Program-made: the position numbers and the translations under genes
Shown here: piece after piece, positions 6,704-15,294 of the stretch
How the letters are laid out: every line of letters begins with the position of its first letter
Position numbering within the stretch: the stretch's first letter is position 1
Assembly: GCA_009695305.1 (NCBI GenBank)
Contig: SIBG01000003.1
Span: forward strand, 1-64,000
DNA length: 64,000 bases
Reading direction: 5' to 3'
From: Opitutus sp.
GTDB lineage: Bacteria; Verrucomicrobiota; Verrucomicrobiia; Opitutales; Opitutaceae
Notes under the pieces: generated by a model
Database searches by the model: none
What the model was told of the DNA's origin: nothing
What the model saw: only the letters and a program-made list of their open reading frames with translations

Positions 6704-8872
6704 GTGAAAGACCTCTTAAGACATGGCATTGGTTTTTTGGCCGCGCGTTGGCGCGTGGCATTGTTGGTGCTGGTCACCACGTTCGTATGGGTGGCCCACT
6801 ACGACCGCTGGACGCTGGCGAGCTGGTCGGTGCCGACGGACTATCGCGGCGACTCGTTGGAAATTTTTGCGCGCATCCAGGCGGCAGCGGAGGGCGACAC
6901 GGCGCCGTTGCGGCCCCAGATGATTTCGCGACTGGATGCGCCGTTCGGAGCGAACTGGAGCGCTTATCCCTCGTCGGATTTGCCGCTGGTGTGCGTGCTG
7001 GGGTGGCTGGCACGGGTGGTGGGAGTGTTTGCGGCGGCAAACCTCGCGCTGTTGTTTGCGACCGTAAGTGCAGCGCTGGCGTTTTATGGCTGTGCGCGCT
7101 GGCTGCGGGCGCGATGGGAGTGGGCGTTTGCCGGGGCGCTGTTGTTTGCCTTTACATTTCAGACGTTCAGCCGGGGGTTGCCGCACTTGTTTCTGGTGTT
7201 TGCGTGGACCGTGCCGCTGGCGTTGCTGTGCTGCGGGTTGGTGGCGGCGAGCCGGCGGCTGCGGCTGCGCGGATGGAGCGGTTTTTTTTGTATCGGCGTC
7301 GCGTTGGCGGTCGGGGTGGGGAATCCCTACACGCTGTTTCTTTTCCTTCAGTTGCTCGGATGGGCGCTGGTGGCGCAGTGGGTCGGGCCGCGACGGCGGG
7401 CGAATATGTGGGTGGGAATGGTGGCGATGGCGGTGGCGGTCGCGGGGTTTCTGGCCGTGGCGTCGCCGATGTGGCTCTATGCACCGGACAAGGCCGCCGC
7501 GTCGCCTTTGGTGCGCAACTATGGGGGCACCGAGCGCTATGCCCTGAAGCCGCTGGAGTTGTTTCTGCCGCCCGCGACGCACCGCTCGGAGGCGCTGGCG
7601 TTTTTCGGACATCGTTATGTGCGCTGGTCGGATTGGCGGAATGGCGAGGCGTTTGCGCCGTATCTTGGGGTGGTGGGCATCGTGGGTTTCTCGTGGTTGG
7701 CGGCGACCACGGTGCACGCCATACTCCAGCGGCGGCGCGTGCCGGGAGTGGCGCTGCCGGCGGGCTGGGTGCTGGCATTTTCGTCGGTGGGCGGCGTGAC
7801 GAACATCATGGCGTTTTTCACGGGGCTGGTGGTGTTTCGCGCGACCAACCGGTTTAGCATTTTTCTATCGGCGGTGGTGTTGCTGTTCTTCGTGTCACGG
7901 ATGTCGCGGTGGTGGCGCGAACGGCTGGTCGCGCAGACCGGGACATGGTCGCGGGGGTGGTGGCGAGCGGGTAGTGTGGTGGGGGCGGCGTTGGTCGCGT
8001 TGGCGGGCCTCATCGATCAACTGCCGCGAGCGCCCGGCCGGGCGAAGCAGGAACGGATTGCCAAACGCCTCGCGGCTGACCGGGAACTGAGCGCAAAGCT
8101 GGAGAACGTGTTGCCGGCCGGGGCGATGGTATTTCAACTGCCGGTGATGATGTTTCCGGAGGTCACGCCGGCAGCGCAGTTGAGTGACTACGAACATTTC
8201 CGGCCCTATCTCACGACGCGCGCGCTACGGTTCAGCTACGGCGCGCTCAAGGGGCGCAGTCGCAGCCGCTGGCAGCGCGACGCGGAAATGCTGCCGACGG
8301 ACGAGCTGGTCCGGCGGCTGGAGCTCTACGGTTTCGCGGCCCTCTATTTTAACCGGCATGGGTTGCCAGACCACGGGAAAAAACTGCTACGCGAGCTGGC
8401 GGTGATCGGGCGGACGCACCGCATCGAGGGCGCACTAGGCGAGCAGGTTGCCGTGCTGCTGGAGCCGGCCGCGCAGCCGAAGCTGCCGCTGGCGCGCACG
8501 CTGACCTTTGGCCGCGGATGGAATAGCTCACCGCCGGGCGAGCCGCGCTGGGCCTATGGGCCGGCGACGTTCTCCTATTACAATCCGTTGGCGCAGCCGA
8601 CCCAGATGAATTTGCGGATGGTCGTGAGCGGCGTGGGTAACCGTCGTCTGCGGATGCGGGTGAACAATGAGGAAAAACTCACGGCAGCGATTGGCGAATC
8701 ACCGCGGGACGTCCGTATGCTGGTGACGTTGCGGCCGGGTTTCAACCGGATCGATCTGGACACGTTGGAGCCCGCGCAGCGCGTGAGCCAGGAGCGCGGT
8801 CAGTTGCGAACCTTCGCGGTGCACGAGACGGCGATTCAAGTGGAGGGCGTGGTGGTGGCGGCGGGGCTCTGA
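6704..8872 (+). CDS. Large polytopic membrane protein, GT-C-like, 722 aa
   Basis: An N-terminal hydrophobic helix ('ARWRVALLVLVTTFVW') is followed by a periplasmic loop with acidic residues ('DYRGDSLEIF', near residue 45) and about ten further membrane segments to residue 440. A soluble C-terminal region of about 250 residues rich in beta strands follows. This layout is that of GT-C glycosyltransferases, which take polyprenyl-phosphate sugars and act on the periplasmic side. I could not name a family with confidence. No ATG fits, so GTG 6704 ('VKDLLRHG') is my choice because coding quality falls off before it. Convergent with the gene at 8976. Confidence 0.6.
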   Translation: MKDLLRHGIGFLAARWRVALLVLVTTFVWVAHYDRWTLASWSVPTDYRGDSLEIFARIQAAAEGDTAPLRPQMISRLDAPFGANWSAYPSSDLPLVCVLGWLARVVGVFAAANLALLFATVSAALAFYGCARWLRARWEWAFAGALLFAFTFQTFSRGLPHLFLVFAWTVPLALLCCGLVAASRRLRLRGWSGFFCIGVALAVGVGNPYTLFLFLQLLGWALVAQWVGPRRRANMWVGMVAMAVAVAGFLAVASPMWLYAPDKAAASPLVRNYGGTERYALKPLELFLPPATHRSEALAFFGHRYVRWSDWRNGEAFAPYLGVVGIVGFSWLAATTVHAILQRRRVPGVALPAGWVLAFSSVGGVTNIMAFFTGLVVFRATNRFSIFLSAVVLLFFVSRMSRWWRERLVAQTGTWSRGWWRAGSVVGAALVALAGLIDQLPRAPGRAKQERIAKRLAADRELSAKLENVLPAGAMVFQLPVMMFPEVTPAAQLSDYEHFRPYLTTRALRFSYGALKGRSRSRWQRDAEMLPTDELVRRLELYGFAALYFNRHGLPDHGKKLLRELAVIGRTHRIEGALGEQVAVLLEPAAQPKLPLARTLTFGRGWNSSPPGEPRWAYGPATFSYYNPLAQPTQMNLRMVVSGVGNRRLRMRVNNEEKLTAAIGESPRDVRMLVTLRPGFNRIDLDTLEPAQRVSQERGQLRTFAVHETAIQVEGVVVAAGL

Positions 8873-8975
8873 GGGCACACCGGAGGTTTGTGGGTCCGTC
8901 TGAAGGCGCGATTGCGAATAGAAAGCGGTTTCCTCGCCATCCCGACTCGGACTGGCGCGGAATTTTTGGATTCCG

Positions 8976-9959
8976 CTATGCCTGGGGTGGCGGAAGTAAA
9001 CGGCGCGCGAGCAGGAGCACTGCGCCACCGACCAGACTCCACCCCACGCTAACGGCCCAGACGAGGACGGCGAGAAGCAGGGCGTGCTGGCGGGCGTCGT
9101 CGGTGGGGATCCGGCCAAGGAGCGCGAGCGTGCCAAGCATCGCGCCCTCACGCACGCCGTGACCGCCGACGCTGACGGGCAGCACGGTGACGGCGTAGGC
9201 GACGGACATGGCGAGAGAGACATCGATGAATGGGAGCGGCAGGCCGGCACTGCGGGCGAGGAGCCAGACGGAGACGAAGTCGAGGAGCCAGATGACGTAG
9301 CTCGACGCGAGCGCGGCGATGAACGGGCGGCGAGCGGAGCCCGCACGGCGCAGGATATCGGCGAGCGTGGCGGCGCGAGTTTCGCCGAGCCAGTGAGTGA
9401 GCCAGGGGGGCGGGCGGCGGCAGATAACGGCGAAGGCAATGCCGCCCGTGATCGAAAGCACCGCACAGAGGGCGAGCAGCAGGCGCAACTCGGCGTGGTG
9501 CGTGACGGTTTCCAGTTTCAGGAGCAGCGTGAGGGCGGCGAGGCTCAGGAGGACGATGAGGCCCAGCACGCGGTCGAGGAAGGTGGCGGCGAGGCCGGCG
9601 GCGCGTTGGGTGGGGTCGTCGCGGCAGACGTAGAAGGCACGGGCGGCATCGCCGCCCAGCCCGCCGAGCAGGAAAGCGTTGTAGAAATTTCCGATCCACG
9701 TGACGACGTGCGCCCAGTGGAACGACCGCGGGAGGTCTTGCGCGCGCAGGAGCAGCCACCAGCGCCAGGCGTGCAGGGGAAACGTGAGGCCGGCGATGAG
9801 CGTGGCGAGGGCGACGGGGGCCAAGGCAAACTGACCGCGGAGACCGGCGAACTGGCGCCAGTCAATATTCCAGACGAGGGCGGCAACGAGCAGGGCGGAG
9901 AACGCGTAGCGCGCGAAGCGACCGGCAGGGGTGTCGAGAAGGGCGGAGAGGCGGCGCAT
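8976..9959 (-). CDS. LPG-synthase-TM/AglD-like integral membrane protein, 327 aa
   Basis: About eight membrane helices. The features are those of the lysylphosphatidylglycerol-synthase TM (UPF0104, formerly AglD) family: 'TFPLHAWRWWLLLRAQ' near residue 60, 'GNFYNAFLLGGLGGDAARAF' near residue 90, 'FLDRVLGLIVLLSLA' and the late 'VLPVSVGGHGVREGAML' block. Members transport or modify lipid-linked substrates and are common in polysaccharide clusters; the exact role here is unknown. The start is ATG 9959, because the upstream extension would run through a long inverted repeat. Divergent from the methyltransferase gene at 10043, with that palindrome between them. Confidence 0.8.
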   Translation of the reverse strand: MRRLSALLDTPAGRFARYAFSALLVAALVWNIDWRQFAGLRGQFALAPVALATLIAGLTFPLHAWRWWLLLRAQDLPRSFHWAHVVTWIGNFYNAFLLGGLGGDAARAFYVCRDDPTQRAAGLAATFLDRVLGLIVLLSLAALTLLLKLETVTHHAELRLLLALCAVLSITGGIAFAVICRRPPPWLTHWLGETRAATLADILRRAGSARRPFIAALASSYVIWLLDFVSVWLLARSAGLPLPFIDVSLAMSVAYAVTVLPVSVGGHGVREGAMLGTLALLGRIPTDDARQHALLLAVLVWAVSVGWSLVGGAVLLLARRLLPPPQA

Positions 9960-9970
9960 GACGGCGGTGT

Positions 9971-10030
9971 GAGCCTGCTTGCAGGCGATGCCACAAGTCG
10001 CAGAGTCGGGCATCGCCTGCAAGCAGGCTC
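9971..10030. repeat. 22-bp perfect inverted repeat between divergent genes
   Basis: 9971-9992 and 10009-10030 are exact reverse complements (GAGCCTGCTTGCAGGCGATGCC) with a 16-base spacer. Each arm contains its own smaller palindrome (GCCTGC-TT-GCAGGC). It occupies almost the entire space between the start codons of the divergent genes at 9959 and 10043, so it must overlap their promoters or 5' leaders. It could be a dispersed palindromic repeat or a regulatory element. Confidence 0.9.
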
Positions 10031-10042
10031 CTCCACCCACTC

Positions 10043-10783
10043 ATGCAATCAGACGAATACGTGAAGCTCGCGGACGTCGAGGACCGCATGTGGTATTTCC
10101 GGTCGTTGCACGCGCATGTCGCGCGGGAGCTGGCGGAGGCCGGGGTGCAGCGCGATGCGGCGGTGCTCGATGCGGGATGCGGGACGGGCGGGATGATTTT
10201 GCGGCTGCGGGCCCGGCACCCGGATTGGCGGTGGAGTGGCATCGATTTCATGCCGCTGGCGTGCGAGCTGACCCGGCAGCGCTGTGGGCAGGATGCGGAT
10301 ATTCGCGAGGCGAGCGTGACGGCGCTGCCGTTTGGTGAGGCGAGTTTTGATGCGGTGGTGTCGGCCGATGTGATCTGTCAGGTCGTGGAGGCGGAGGTCG
10401 CGGTGAAGGAATTTTTCCGGGTGCTGAAGCCGGGGGGCGTCGTGGTGATCAATGTGCCGGCCTATATGTGGATGTGGTCGTATCACGACGACTCGTGTCA
10501 GACGAAACACCGCTACACGCGGCCAGAGGTGGACGGGTTGCTGGGTGCGGCGGGGTTCGCGAACCGGCGAACGACGCATTGGAACGCACTGCCGTTTCCG
10601 CTGGTGTGGGCGAAACGAAAGCTGCTGCGCACGGCGCAGGACACGAGCGACGTGAAAGATTATCCCGCGGTGATTGACGCGATGTTTGGCGCGATGATGG
10701 GGGTGGAGCACGCGTGGTTGCGCGCCGGTGGCGCGTGGGCCTGGGGGACGTCGGTGCTGGCGGTGGCGCGGAAACCGTTATGA
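10043..10783 (+). CDS. Class I SAM-dependent methyltransferase, 246 aa
   Basis: Motif I 'AAVLDAGCGTGGMILRL' lies near residue 40, motif II 'WSGIDFMPLACELT' near 66, 'FDAVVSADVICQVVEAEVAV' near 100, and 'FRVLKPGGVVVINVPAYMWM' near 124, a methyltransf_11/25-type core. The N-terminal 'YVKLADVEDRMWYFRSLH' resembles glycan- and lipid-associated methyltransferases. The ATG at 10043 directly follows the long palindrome. It could modify a sugar or a lipid-linked intermediate. Followed after 131 bases by a membrane-protein gene in the same direction. Confidence 0.85.
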   Translation: MQSDEYVKLADVEDRMWYFRSLHAHVARELAEAGVQRDAAVLDAGCGTGGMILRLRARHPDWRWSGIDFMPLACELTRQRCGQDADIREASVTALPFGEASFDAVVSADVICQVVEAEVAVKEFFRVLKPGGVVVINVPAYMWMWSYHDDSCQTKHRYTRPEVDGLLGAAGFANRRTTHWNALPFPLVWAKRKLLRTAQDTSDVKDYPAVIDAMFGAMMGVEHAWLRAGGAWAWGTSVLAVARKPL

Positions 10784-10809
10784 AGAATAAAGACGAAAAG
10801 ACCAAAACG

Positions 10810-10912
10810 GGACCAAGGGACTGGGGGACTGAGAAGTTTCGCGGTTGGGTTGCGCTCGCCGGTGATCCCTTGGTCCCTCGTCCTTGGTCCCCTGATCCTT
10901 AGTCCCTTTTCA
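10810..10912. repeat. Intergenic TCCCTTGGTCC repeat cluster
   Basis: GGACCAAGGGA (10810-10820) pairs with TCCCTTGGTCC (10866-10876), and further imperfect copies follow (CGTCCTTGGTCCCC, GATCCTTAGTCCCTTTT) up to the start codon at 10915. A degenerate relative (AGTCCCTTGGTC, 2631-2642) lies in front of the DciA-like gene. The spacing is near 15 bases. It may influence the transcript leader of the following gene or be a degenerate dispersed repeat. Confidence 0.6.
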
Positions 10913-10914
10913 CC

Positions 10915-13134
10915 ATGATTCACTTCCTCGTCGCGTTTGGACTGCTGGCGCACGTGCTGTTTTGGGGTGCCGGGCTGGCGTGGCTGGCGATGCCGCGGCC
11001 ATGGCGGCGGTTCTGGCCGGTGCTGATGATGCCGGCGGGCCTGGCATTGCAGTCGGCGGTCGTGTGGTTCGGCGCACTCGCGAATTTTCCCGGCACGAAC
11101 AGTTATGCGCGGTGGAGCGAAGCGATCCCATTGGCGTTGCTGGTGGTGGCGCTCTGGTGGCGGTCCCGGCGCTCACGCGCCGGGCTCCTCGGCGAAATCA
11201 GAGCGGGCTGGGTCGATGTGCAGCGAATCGGGATGGTGTGGCTCGCGATCGCCGGCGGCCTCGCCCTGCTGGTGGCGCCACTCGCCTGGGCCGCGAAAGG
11301 GTTGACCACGATCTCGCTCGGGAGCTGCGATGCGGCTGACTACGCGGCGGGTGCGCGGGTGTTGATGGAATTTGCGCGGACGGAACGGGGCGGGTTTCTC
11401 GGGCTGACCGAGGTGGTGAGCGTGCAGTCGGTGGATAATTTTTTCGACTACTGGACGCGCATCAATCACTTCACCCCGTCGGCCCTGATCGCGTTCAACG
11501 GGTCGGTGCTCGATTGTGCGCCGCATGAGCTGACGAGTTTGCTGACAATGGTGTTGCTGGCGGGTTCGCTGCCGGTGGTGTTTTGGATGGCGCGGGCCGT
11601 GGTCGGCTTCAGTGGGGCGCCGAGCGTGGCGGTGGCGGTGCTCTTTGCCCTGAGTCCGCTCAACTGGTATGTGGTCGGACACGTGGCGCCGGGGCAGCTG
11701 CTCGCGGCGATGGCGGTCGCGTTGATCACGTGGGCGGGCGTCGCGCTGTGGCGCGGCCGGCTGACCTGGGCCCGCGGCGGGCAATTCGCGGGCGTGCTCG
11801 CGGTGGGCTACTGGCTCGTGCTCGGAAGCTATAATTTTTTTGTGGTGTTGTGCCTCGTGCCGGCGGCCGCGCACGCCGGGGGGCTGGCGTTGTGGACCAG
11901 CGAGTGGCGGCGGTTGGGGCGGTGGCTGCTGGTGATGCTGGCGCCGCTGGCGCTGTGCGGCGTGGTGTTTGCCGGGCGGGTGGCGGGGTTGATCGAGCGG
12001 TTTCAACTGCTGCGGCAATACGACTTCGGTTGGAAAATTCCGGTGCTGACGCCCGAGGGGTGGCTGGGGTTGGTGAGCGGGCCGGCTTTGGAGCCGTGGC
12101 GGGTGGGCGGCCTGCGCTGGCTGCTGGCCGCGGGAGTGGTGACGCTGCTGGCGTGGGCGACGGCACGCGCGGTGGGGGAGCGGCGGCAGAAAACGTGGGT
12201 GGCGATGGCGGTGACCTTGCCGGTGCTGGTGGGCTATGAGCTGCTCCAAGGGCGCGGCGCGCGGCTGGGCACAAACGCCAGCTACGATGCCTTCAAGCTA
12301 TTCATGGTGTTTTATCCGGTGATGCTGCCGGCGTTTTGCTGGTGGATCACATTGCGGTGGAGCCGGCGACTGACGGAATGGCTCGGGGTGGTGGGCGTGG
12401 CCGGCGTGGTGCTCCTGGGCAACGCGGTCGGCACCGGCATGATTTTTTGGCGGATGGCCACACCGCCGCTGATGGTCGATGGCGAGCTGCGGCAATTGAG
12501 AAAAATCGAGGCGATGCCCGACGTGGCGTCGGTGAACGTCCTGCTCCCCGACATGTGGTCGCGGCTGTGGGCGAATGCGTTTCTCCTGAAGAAGCCCCAG
12601 TATTTTCTGACGCACACCTACGAGGGCCGGCGCAACACGCCCCTGCGCGGTGAGTGGGATCTGGAGAGCTCACTGGTCGCGGTGAAGCCGGCCGATGGTG
12701 CGCGCCGGCAAATCACGCCGCACTACGCGCTCGTGAATAACCGCAGTCCACTCTTCCTGCGCGCGACCCTCGGCGATGGCTGGCATCCGGAGGAAAGCAC
12801 CCCGCAGACGGGCGAACGCTGGCGGTGGACCAAGGGCGACGCGACGCTGCGGATCGAGAATCCGCAGGACCAAACGTTGGCGGTCACCTGCACGCTGGAT
12901 GGTTGGAGCCTTGGGGAGTGCGACTTGCTGCTCGTCGATGCCGCCGGTGAGTCGACCGCGCCGCAGCATCTGGGTCCGCAACGGGCGAAGACCCGCTTTG
13001 CGACGATTGCGGTCCCGCCGGGCGGAACCACCGTGAGATTGCACTCGGCTCAGCCGGCGATGATTCCGCCCGGTGACACCCGGACTCTCGGGGTGTGCGC
13101 GTTTGAGATCCAATTGGAAGTGCACGCGAACTGA
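10915..13134 (+). CDS. Large polytopic membrane protein with C-terminal soluble domain, 739 aa
   Basis: About a dozen membrane segments lie between residues 1 and 530, with a periplasmic-type first loop ('SLGSCDAADYAAGARVL' near residue 140). The last 200 residues are soluble and beta-rich ('TLRIENPQDQTLAVTCTLDG' near 650), an arrangement found in GT-C and related oligosaccharide-handling membrane proteins. I cannot name a family. The ATG at 10915 is preceded by the TCCCTTGGTCC repeat cluster instead of a clear ribosome-binding site. It resembles the genes at 6704 and 37130 in layout but not obviously in sequence. Probably a periplasmic-face sugar transferase or polymerisation factor. Confidence 0.6.
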   Translation: MIHFLVAFGLLAHVLFWGAGLAWLAMPRPWRRFWPVLMMPAGLALQSAVVWFGALANFPGTNSYARWSEAIPLALLVVALWWRSRRSRAGLLGEIRAGWVDVQRIGMVWLAIAGGLALLVAPLAWAAKGLTTISLGSCDAADYAAGARVLMEFARTERGGFLGLTEVVSVQSVDNFFDYWTRINHFTPSALIAFNGSVLDCAPHELTSLLTMVLLAGSLPVVFWMARAVVGFSGAPSVAVAVLFALSPLNWYVVGHVAPGQLLAAMAVALITWAGVALWRGRLTWARGGQFAGVLAVGYWLVLGSYNFFVVLCLVPAAAHAGGLALWTSEWRRLGRWLLVMLAPLALCGVVFAGRVAGLIERFQLLRQYDFGWKIPVLTPEGWLGLVSGPALEPWRVGGLRWLLAAGVVTLLAWATARAVGERRQKTWVAMAVTLPVLVGYELLQGRGARLGTNASYDAFKLFMVFYPVMLPAFCWWITLRWSRRLTEWLGVVGVAGVVLLGNAVGTGMIFWRMATPPLMVDGELRQLRKIEAMPDVASVNVLLPDMWSRLWANAFLLKKPQYFLTHTYEGRRNTPLRGEWDLESSLVAVKPADGARRQITPHYALVNNRSPLFLRATLGDGWHPEESTPQTGERWRWTKGDATLRIENPQDQTLAVTCTLDGWSLGECDLLLVDAAGESTAPQHLGPQRAKTRFATIAVPPGGTTVRLHSAQPAMIPPGDTRTLGVCAFEIQLEVHAN

Positions 13135-13280
13135 ACGTGGCTGACCGGGGCGGACCCATCGCCCGGGGCGTTGGTATCGCAGAAAGCTAAAAACGAGGAA
13201 AGGGAGGGGGCGGGGAGCGAAAAGTCGGCGCGCTTTTCGGGTTGGCGGATGGCGGGTGAGACGTGTTTGCTGGCCCGCAC

Positions 13281-14282
13281 ATGAGCGCCCCGCCGAATCT
13301 CCGCCGCACGTTTGCGGGCCGGCGCGTGCTCATCACGGGTGGATTCGGTTTTATCGGATCGAATCTCGCGCGGCGGCTGGTCGCGCTCGGGGCGCGCGTG
13401 GCGATCGTCGACGCGCTCATCCCGGAATACGGCGGCAACCGCCGCAATCTCGCGGGCGTCGCCGGTCGGGTGCGCGTGCATGTCGCGGACGTGCGGGACT
13501 GGCCGCGGCTGCCGTCGCTGGTGCGGGGGCAGGATTTTTTGTTCAACCTCGCGGGCCAGACGAGTCACATGGACTCGATGAGCGATCCCCAGACGGACCT
13601 CGACATCAATGGGCGCGCGCAGCTCGCGATCCTCGAGGCGTGCCGGGTGCACAATCCGAATATCCGGATCGTGTTTGCGAGCACGCGGCAGATTTATGGG
13701 AAGCCGGATTATCTGCCGGTCGACGAGCAGCATCCGCTGCGGCCGGTGGATGTGAACGGCATCAACAAGCTCGCGGGGGAGGAATATCACCTGCTTTATT
13801 CGCGCGTGCACGGAATCCGGGCGACCGCGCTGCGGCTGACGAATACGATCGGGCCGCGGATGCGGGTGAAGGATGCGCGGCAGACGTTTGTCGGGGTCTG
13901 GATTCGCCGAATCGTCGAGGGCGAGCTGTTCGAAGTGTGGGGCGGGGATCAGCGGCGCGACTTCACCTACGTGGACGATGCGGTGGAGGCGTTTCTCCTC
14001 GCGGCGGCGCGACCGGAGGCGGTCGGCGAAGTGTTTAACCTCGGCGGGCCGCCGCCGGTGACGTTGCAGCGGCTCGCGGAGCTGCTCGTCGAAATCAATC
14101 GCGGCGGAGCGTTTGCGGTTCGGGAGTTTCCGGGCGACCGGAAGAAAATCGATATCGGCGACTACTATGCCGACGACCGGCTGATCGGACGGAAACTCGG
14201 GTGGCAGCCGCGGACGGACCTGCGCACAGCTTTGACAAAAACCCTCGCATACTATCGCAAGGAGCTGCGCCACTATCTATGA
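13281..14282 (+). CDS. SDR-family NAD-dependent sugar-nucleotide epimerase/dehydratase, 333 aa
   Basis: The Rossmann dinucleotide site is 'VLITGGFGFIGSNLARRL' near residue 16. It continues with 'ASTRQIYGKPDYLPVDEQ' near residue 132, 'VNGINKLAGEEYH' near residue 160 and 'RRDFTYVDDAVEAFLLAA' near residue 228, a dTDP/GDP-sugar dehydratase-epimerase type of enzyme. The usual active-site Tyr of YxxxK is replaced: the block reads NGINK, with Asn in the Tyr position; related proteins I know of carry the same block. The start is ATG 13281; an upstream GTG at 13263 is possible. The last codon overlaps the next gene (ATGA at 14279), so the two are translationally coupled. Substrate unknown. Confidence 0.8.
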   Translation: MSAPPNLRRTFAGRRVLITGGFGFIGSNLARRLVALGARVAIVDALIPEYGGNRRNLAGVAGRVRVHVADVRDWPRLPSLVRGQDFLFNLAGQTSHMDSMSDPQTDLDINGRAQLAILEACRVHNPNIRIVFASTRQIYGKPDYLPVDEQHPLRPVDVNGINKLAGEEYHLLYSRVHGIRATALRLTNTIGPRMRVKDARQTFVGVWIRRIVEGELFEVWGGDQRRDFTYVDDAVEAFLLAAARPEAVGEVFNLGGPPPVTLQRLAELLVEINRGGAFAVREFPGDRKKIDIGDYYADDRLIGRKLGWQPRTDLRTALTKTLAYYRKELRHYL

Positions 14283-15277
14283 CGACACCAGCCCTCAGCT
14301 TCGTCATCCCGCTTTATCGCAGCGCCGAGACCATCGGGGCGGTGGTGCGCGAGATCGAGTCGCTCGTAATCGAGGGCGGGCATGAGATTATTTTGGTCAA
14401 CGACGGCAGCGGCGATACGACGGGAGACGTGTGTCGTGCGCTCGTGAAAGCAGCCACGCTTCGCCAGGGCTCGGTTCGGCCGGACTCACCGCCGGCAGGG
14501 CAGGCGGTGCCGATCACGCTCGTGGAGCACGCGCGAAATTTCGGCGAGCACAACGCGGTGCTCACGGGCTGGCGCCACGCCCGCGGCGCCCACATCGTGA
14601 ATCTCGACGACGACGGCCAGAATCCCCCCGCGGAGGCGGTGCGGTTGTGGCGGCAGGCAAAGGAGACGGGACTCGACGTGGTGTTTGGCCACTACGAGGT
14701 GAAACAGCATTCGGCATGGCGGAATTTTGGGAGCTGGTTCACGAACCGGATGACCGACTGGGCGCTCGACAAGCCGGCGGGTTTTTATCTTTCGAGTTTC
14801 CGGTGCGTGACGGCATTTGTCGCGAAGCAAGTCGCGACGCACACCGGGCCTCATCCTTACGTGGACGGCCTGATTTTACAGGTGACGCAGCGGATCGGCT
14901 CGATTGACGTGCGGCACGAGGAGCGCCAAGCGGGCGCGAGCGGCTACACGCTGCGGCGGTTGGTGCGACTGTGGCTGAGCGCGTGGGTGAATTTTTCCGT
15001 GCTACCGCTGCGCGTGGCGACGGTGCTGGGGCTCGTGATGGCAGCGGTGGGCTTGGCGGCGCTTGGCGTGCTGGGGTGGCTTTGGTTCAAAGACCTTGGT
15101 CCAGCGTCCGGCTTTGGCTGGCTCATGGGCGTGCTGCTGGTTTTTTGCGGGACGCAGCTCGTGTTGCTTGGGCTGATCGGCGAATACATCGGGCGAATGT
15201 TTCTCACCGTGAACCGGCGGCCGCAGTCGGTGGTGCGGGAAGTGCACCGCAGCGGTGCCGAGGGCGGCGCCAGTTGA
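14279..15277 (+). CDS. Polyprenyl-phosphate sugar synthase-like glycosyltransferase (ArnC/DPM type), 332 aa
   Basis: A family 2 GT-A domain with the motifs 'LSFVIPLYRSAETIGAVVRE' at residue 6, 'IILVNDGSGDTTG', 'EHARNFGEHNAVLTGW', and 'VNLDDDGQNPPAEAV' near residue 110 (the DXD site). Two C-terminal helices (about 243-265 and 277-300) form a membrane hairpin of the ArnC/DPM1 type. Such enzymes load a sugar on undecaprenyl phosphate for GT-C transferases, which fits the large polytopic proteins nearby. It overlaps the stop of the upstream SDR gene by four bases (ATGA), so translation is coupled. The donor sugar is not determinable. Confidence 0.85.
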   Translation: MTTPALSFVIPLYRSAETIGAVVREIESLVIEGGHEIILVNDGSGDTTGDVCRALVKAATLRQGSVRPDSPPAGQAVPITLVEHARNFGEHNAVLTGWRHARGAHIVNLDDDGQNPPAEAVRLWRQAKETGLDVVFGHYEVKQHSAWRNFGSWFTNRMTDWALDKPAGFYLSSFRCVTAFVAKQVATHTGPHPYVDGLILQVTQRIGSIDVRHEERQAGASGYTLRRLVRLWLSAWVNFSVLPLRVATVLGLVMAAVGLAALGVLGWLWFKDLGPASGFGWLMGVLLVFCGTQLVLLGLIGEYIGRMFLTVNRRPQSVVREVHRSGAEGGAS

Positions 15278-15294
15278 AGGAAGCGAGTTGAAGA

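Noticed and set aside
8957-8976. Hairpin GCGGAAT/ATTCCGC between convergent genes as a terminator
   Set aside because: Only 7 bp, AT-containing stem with no U-run on either strand; not strong enough to call.
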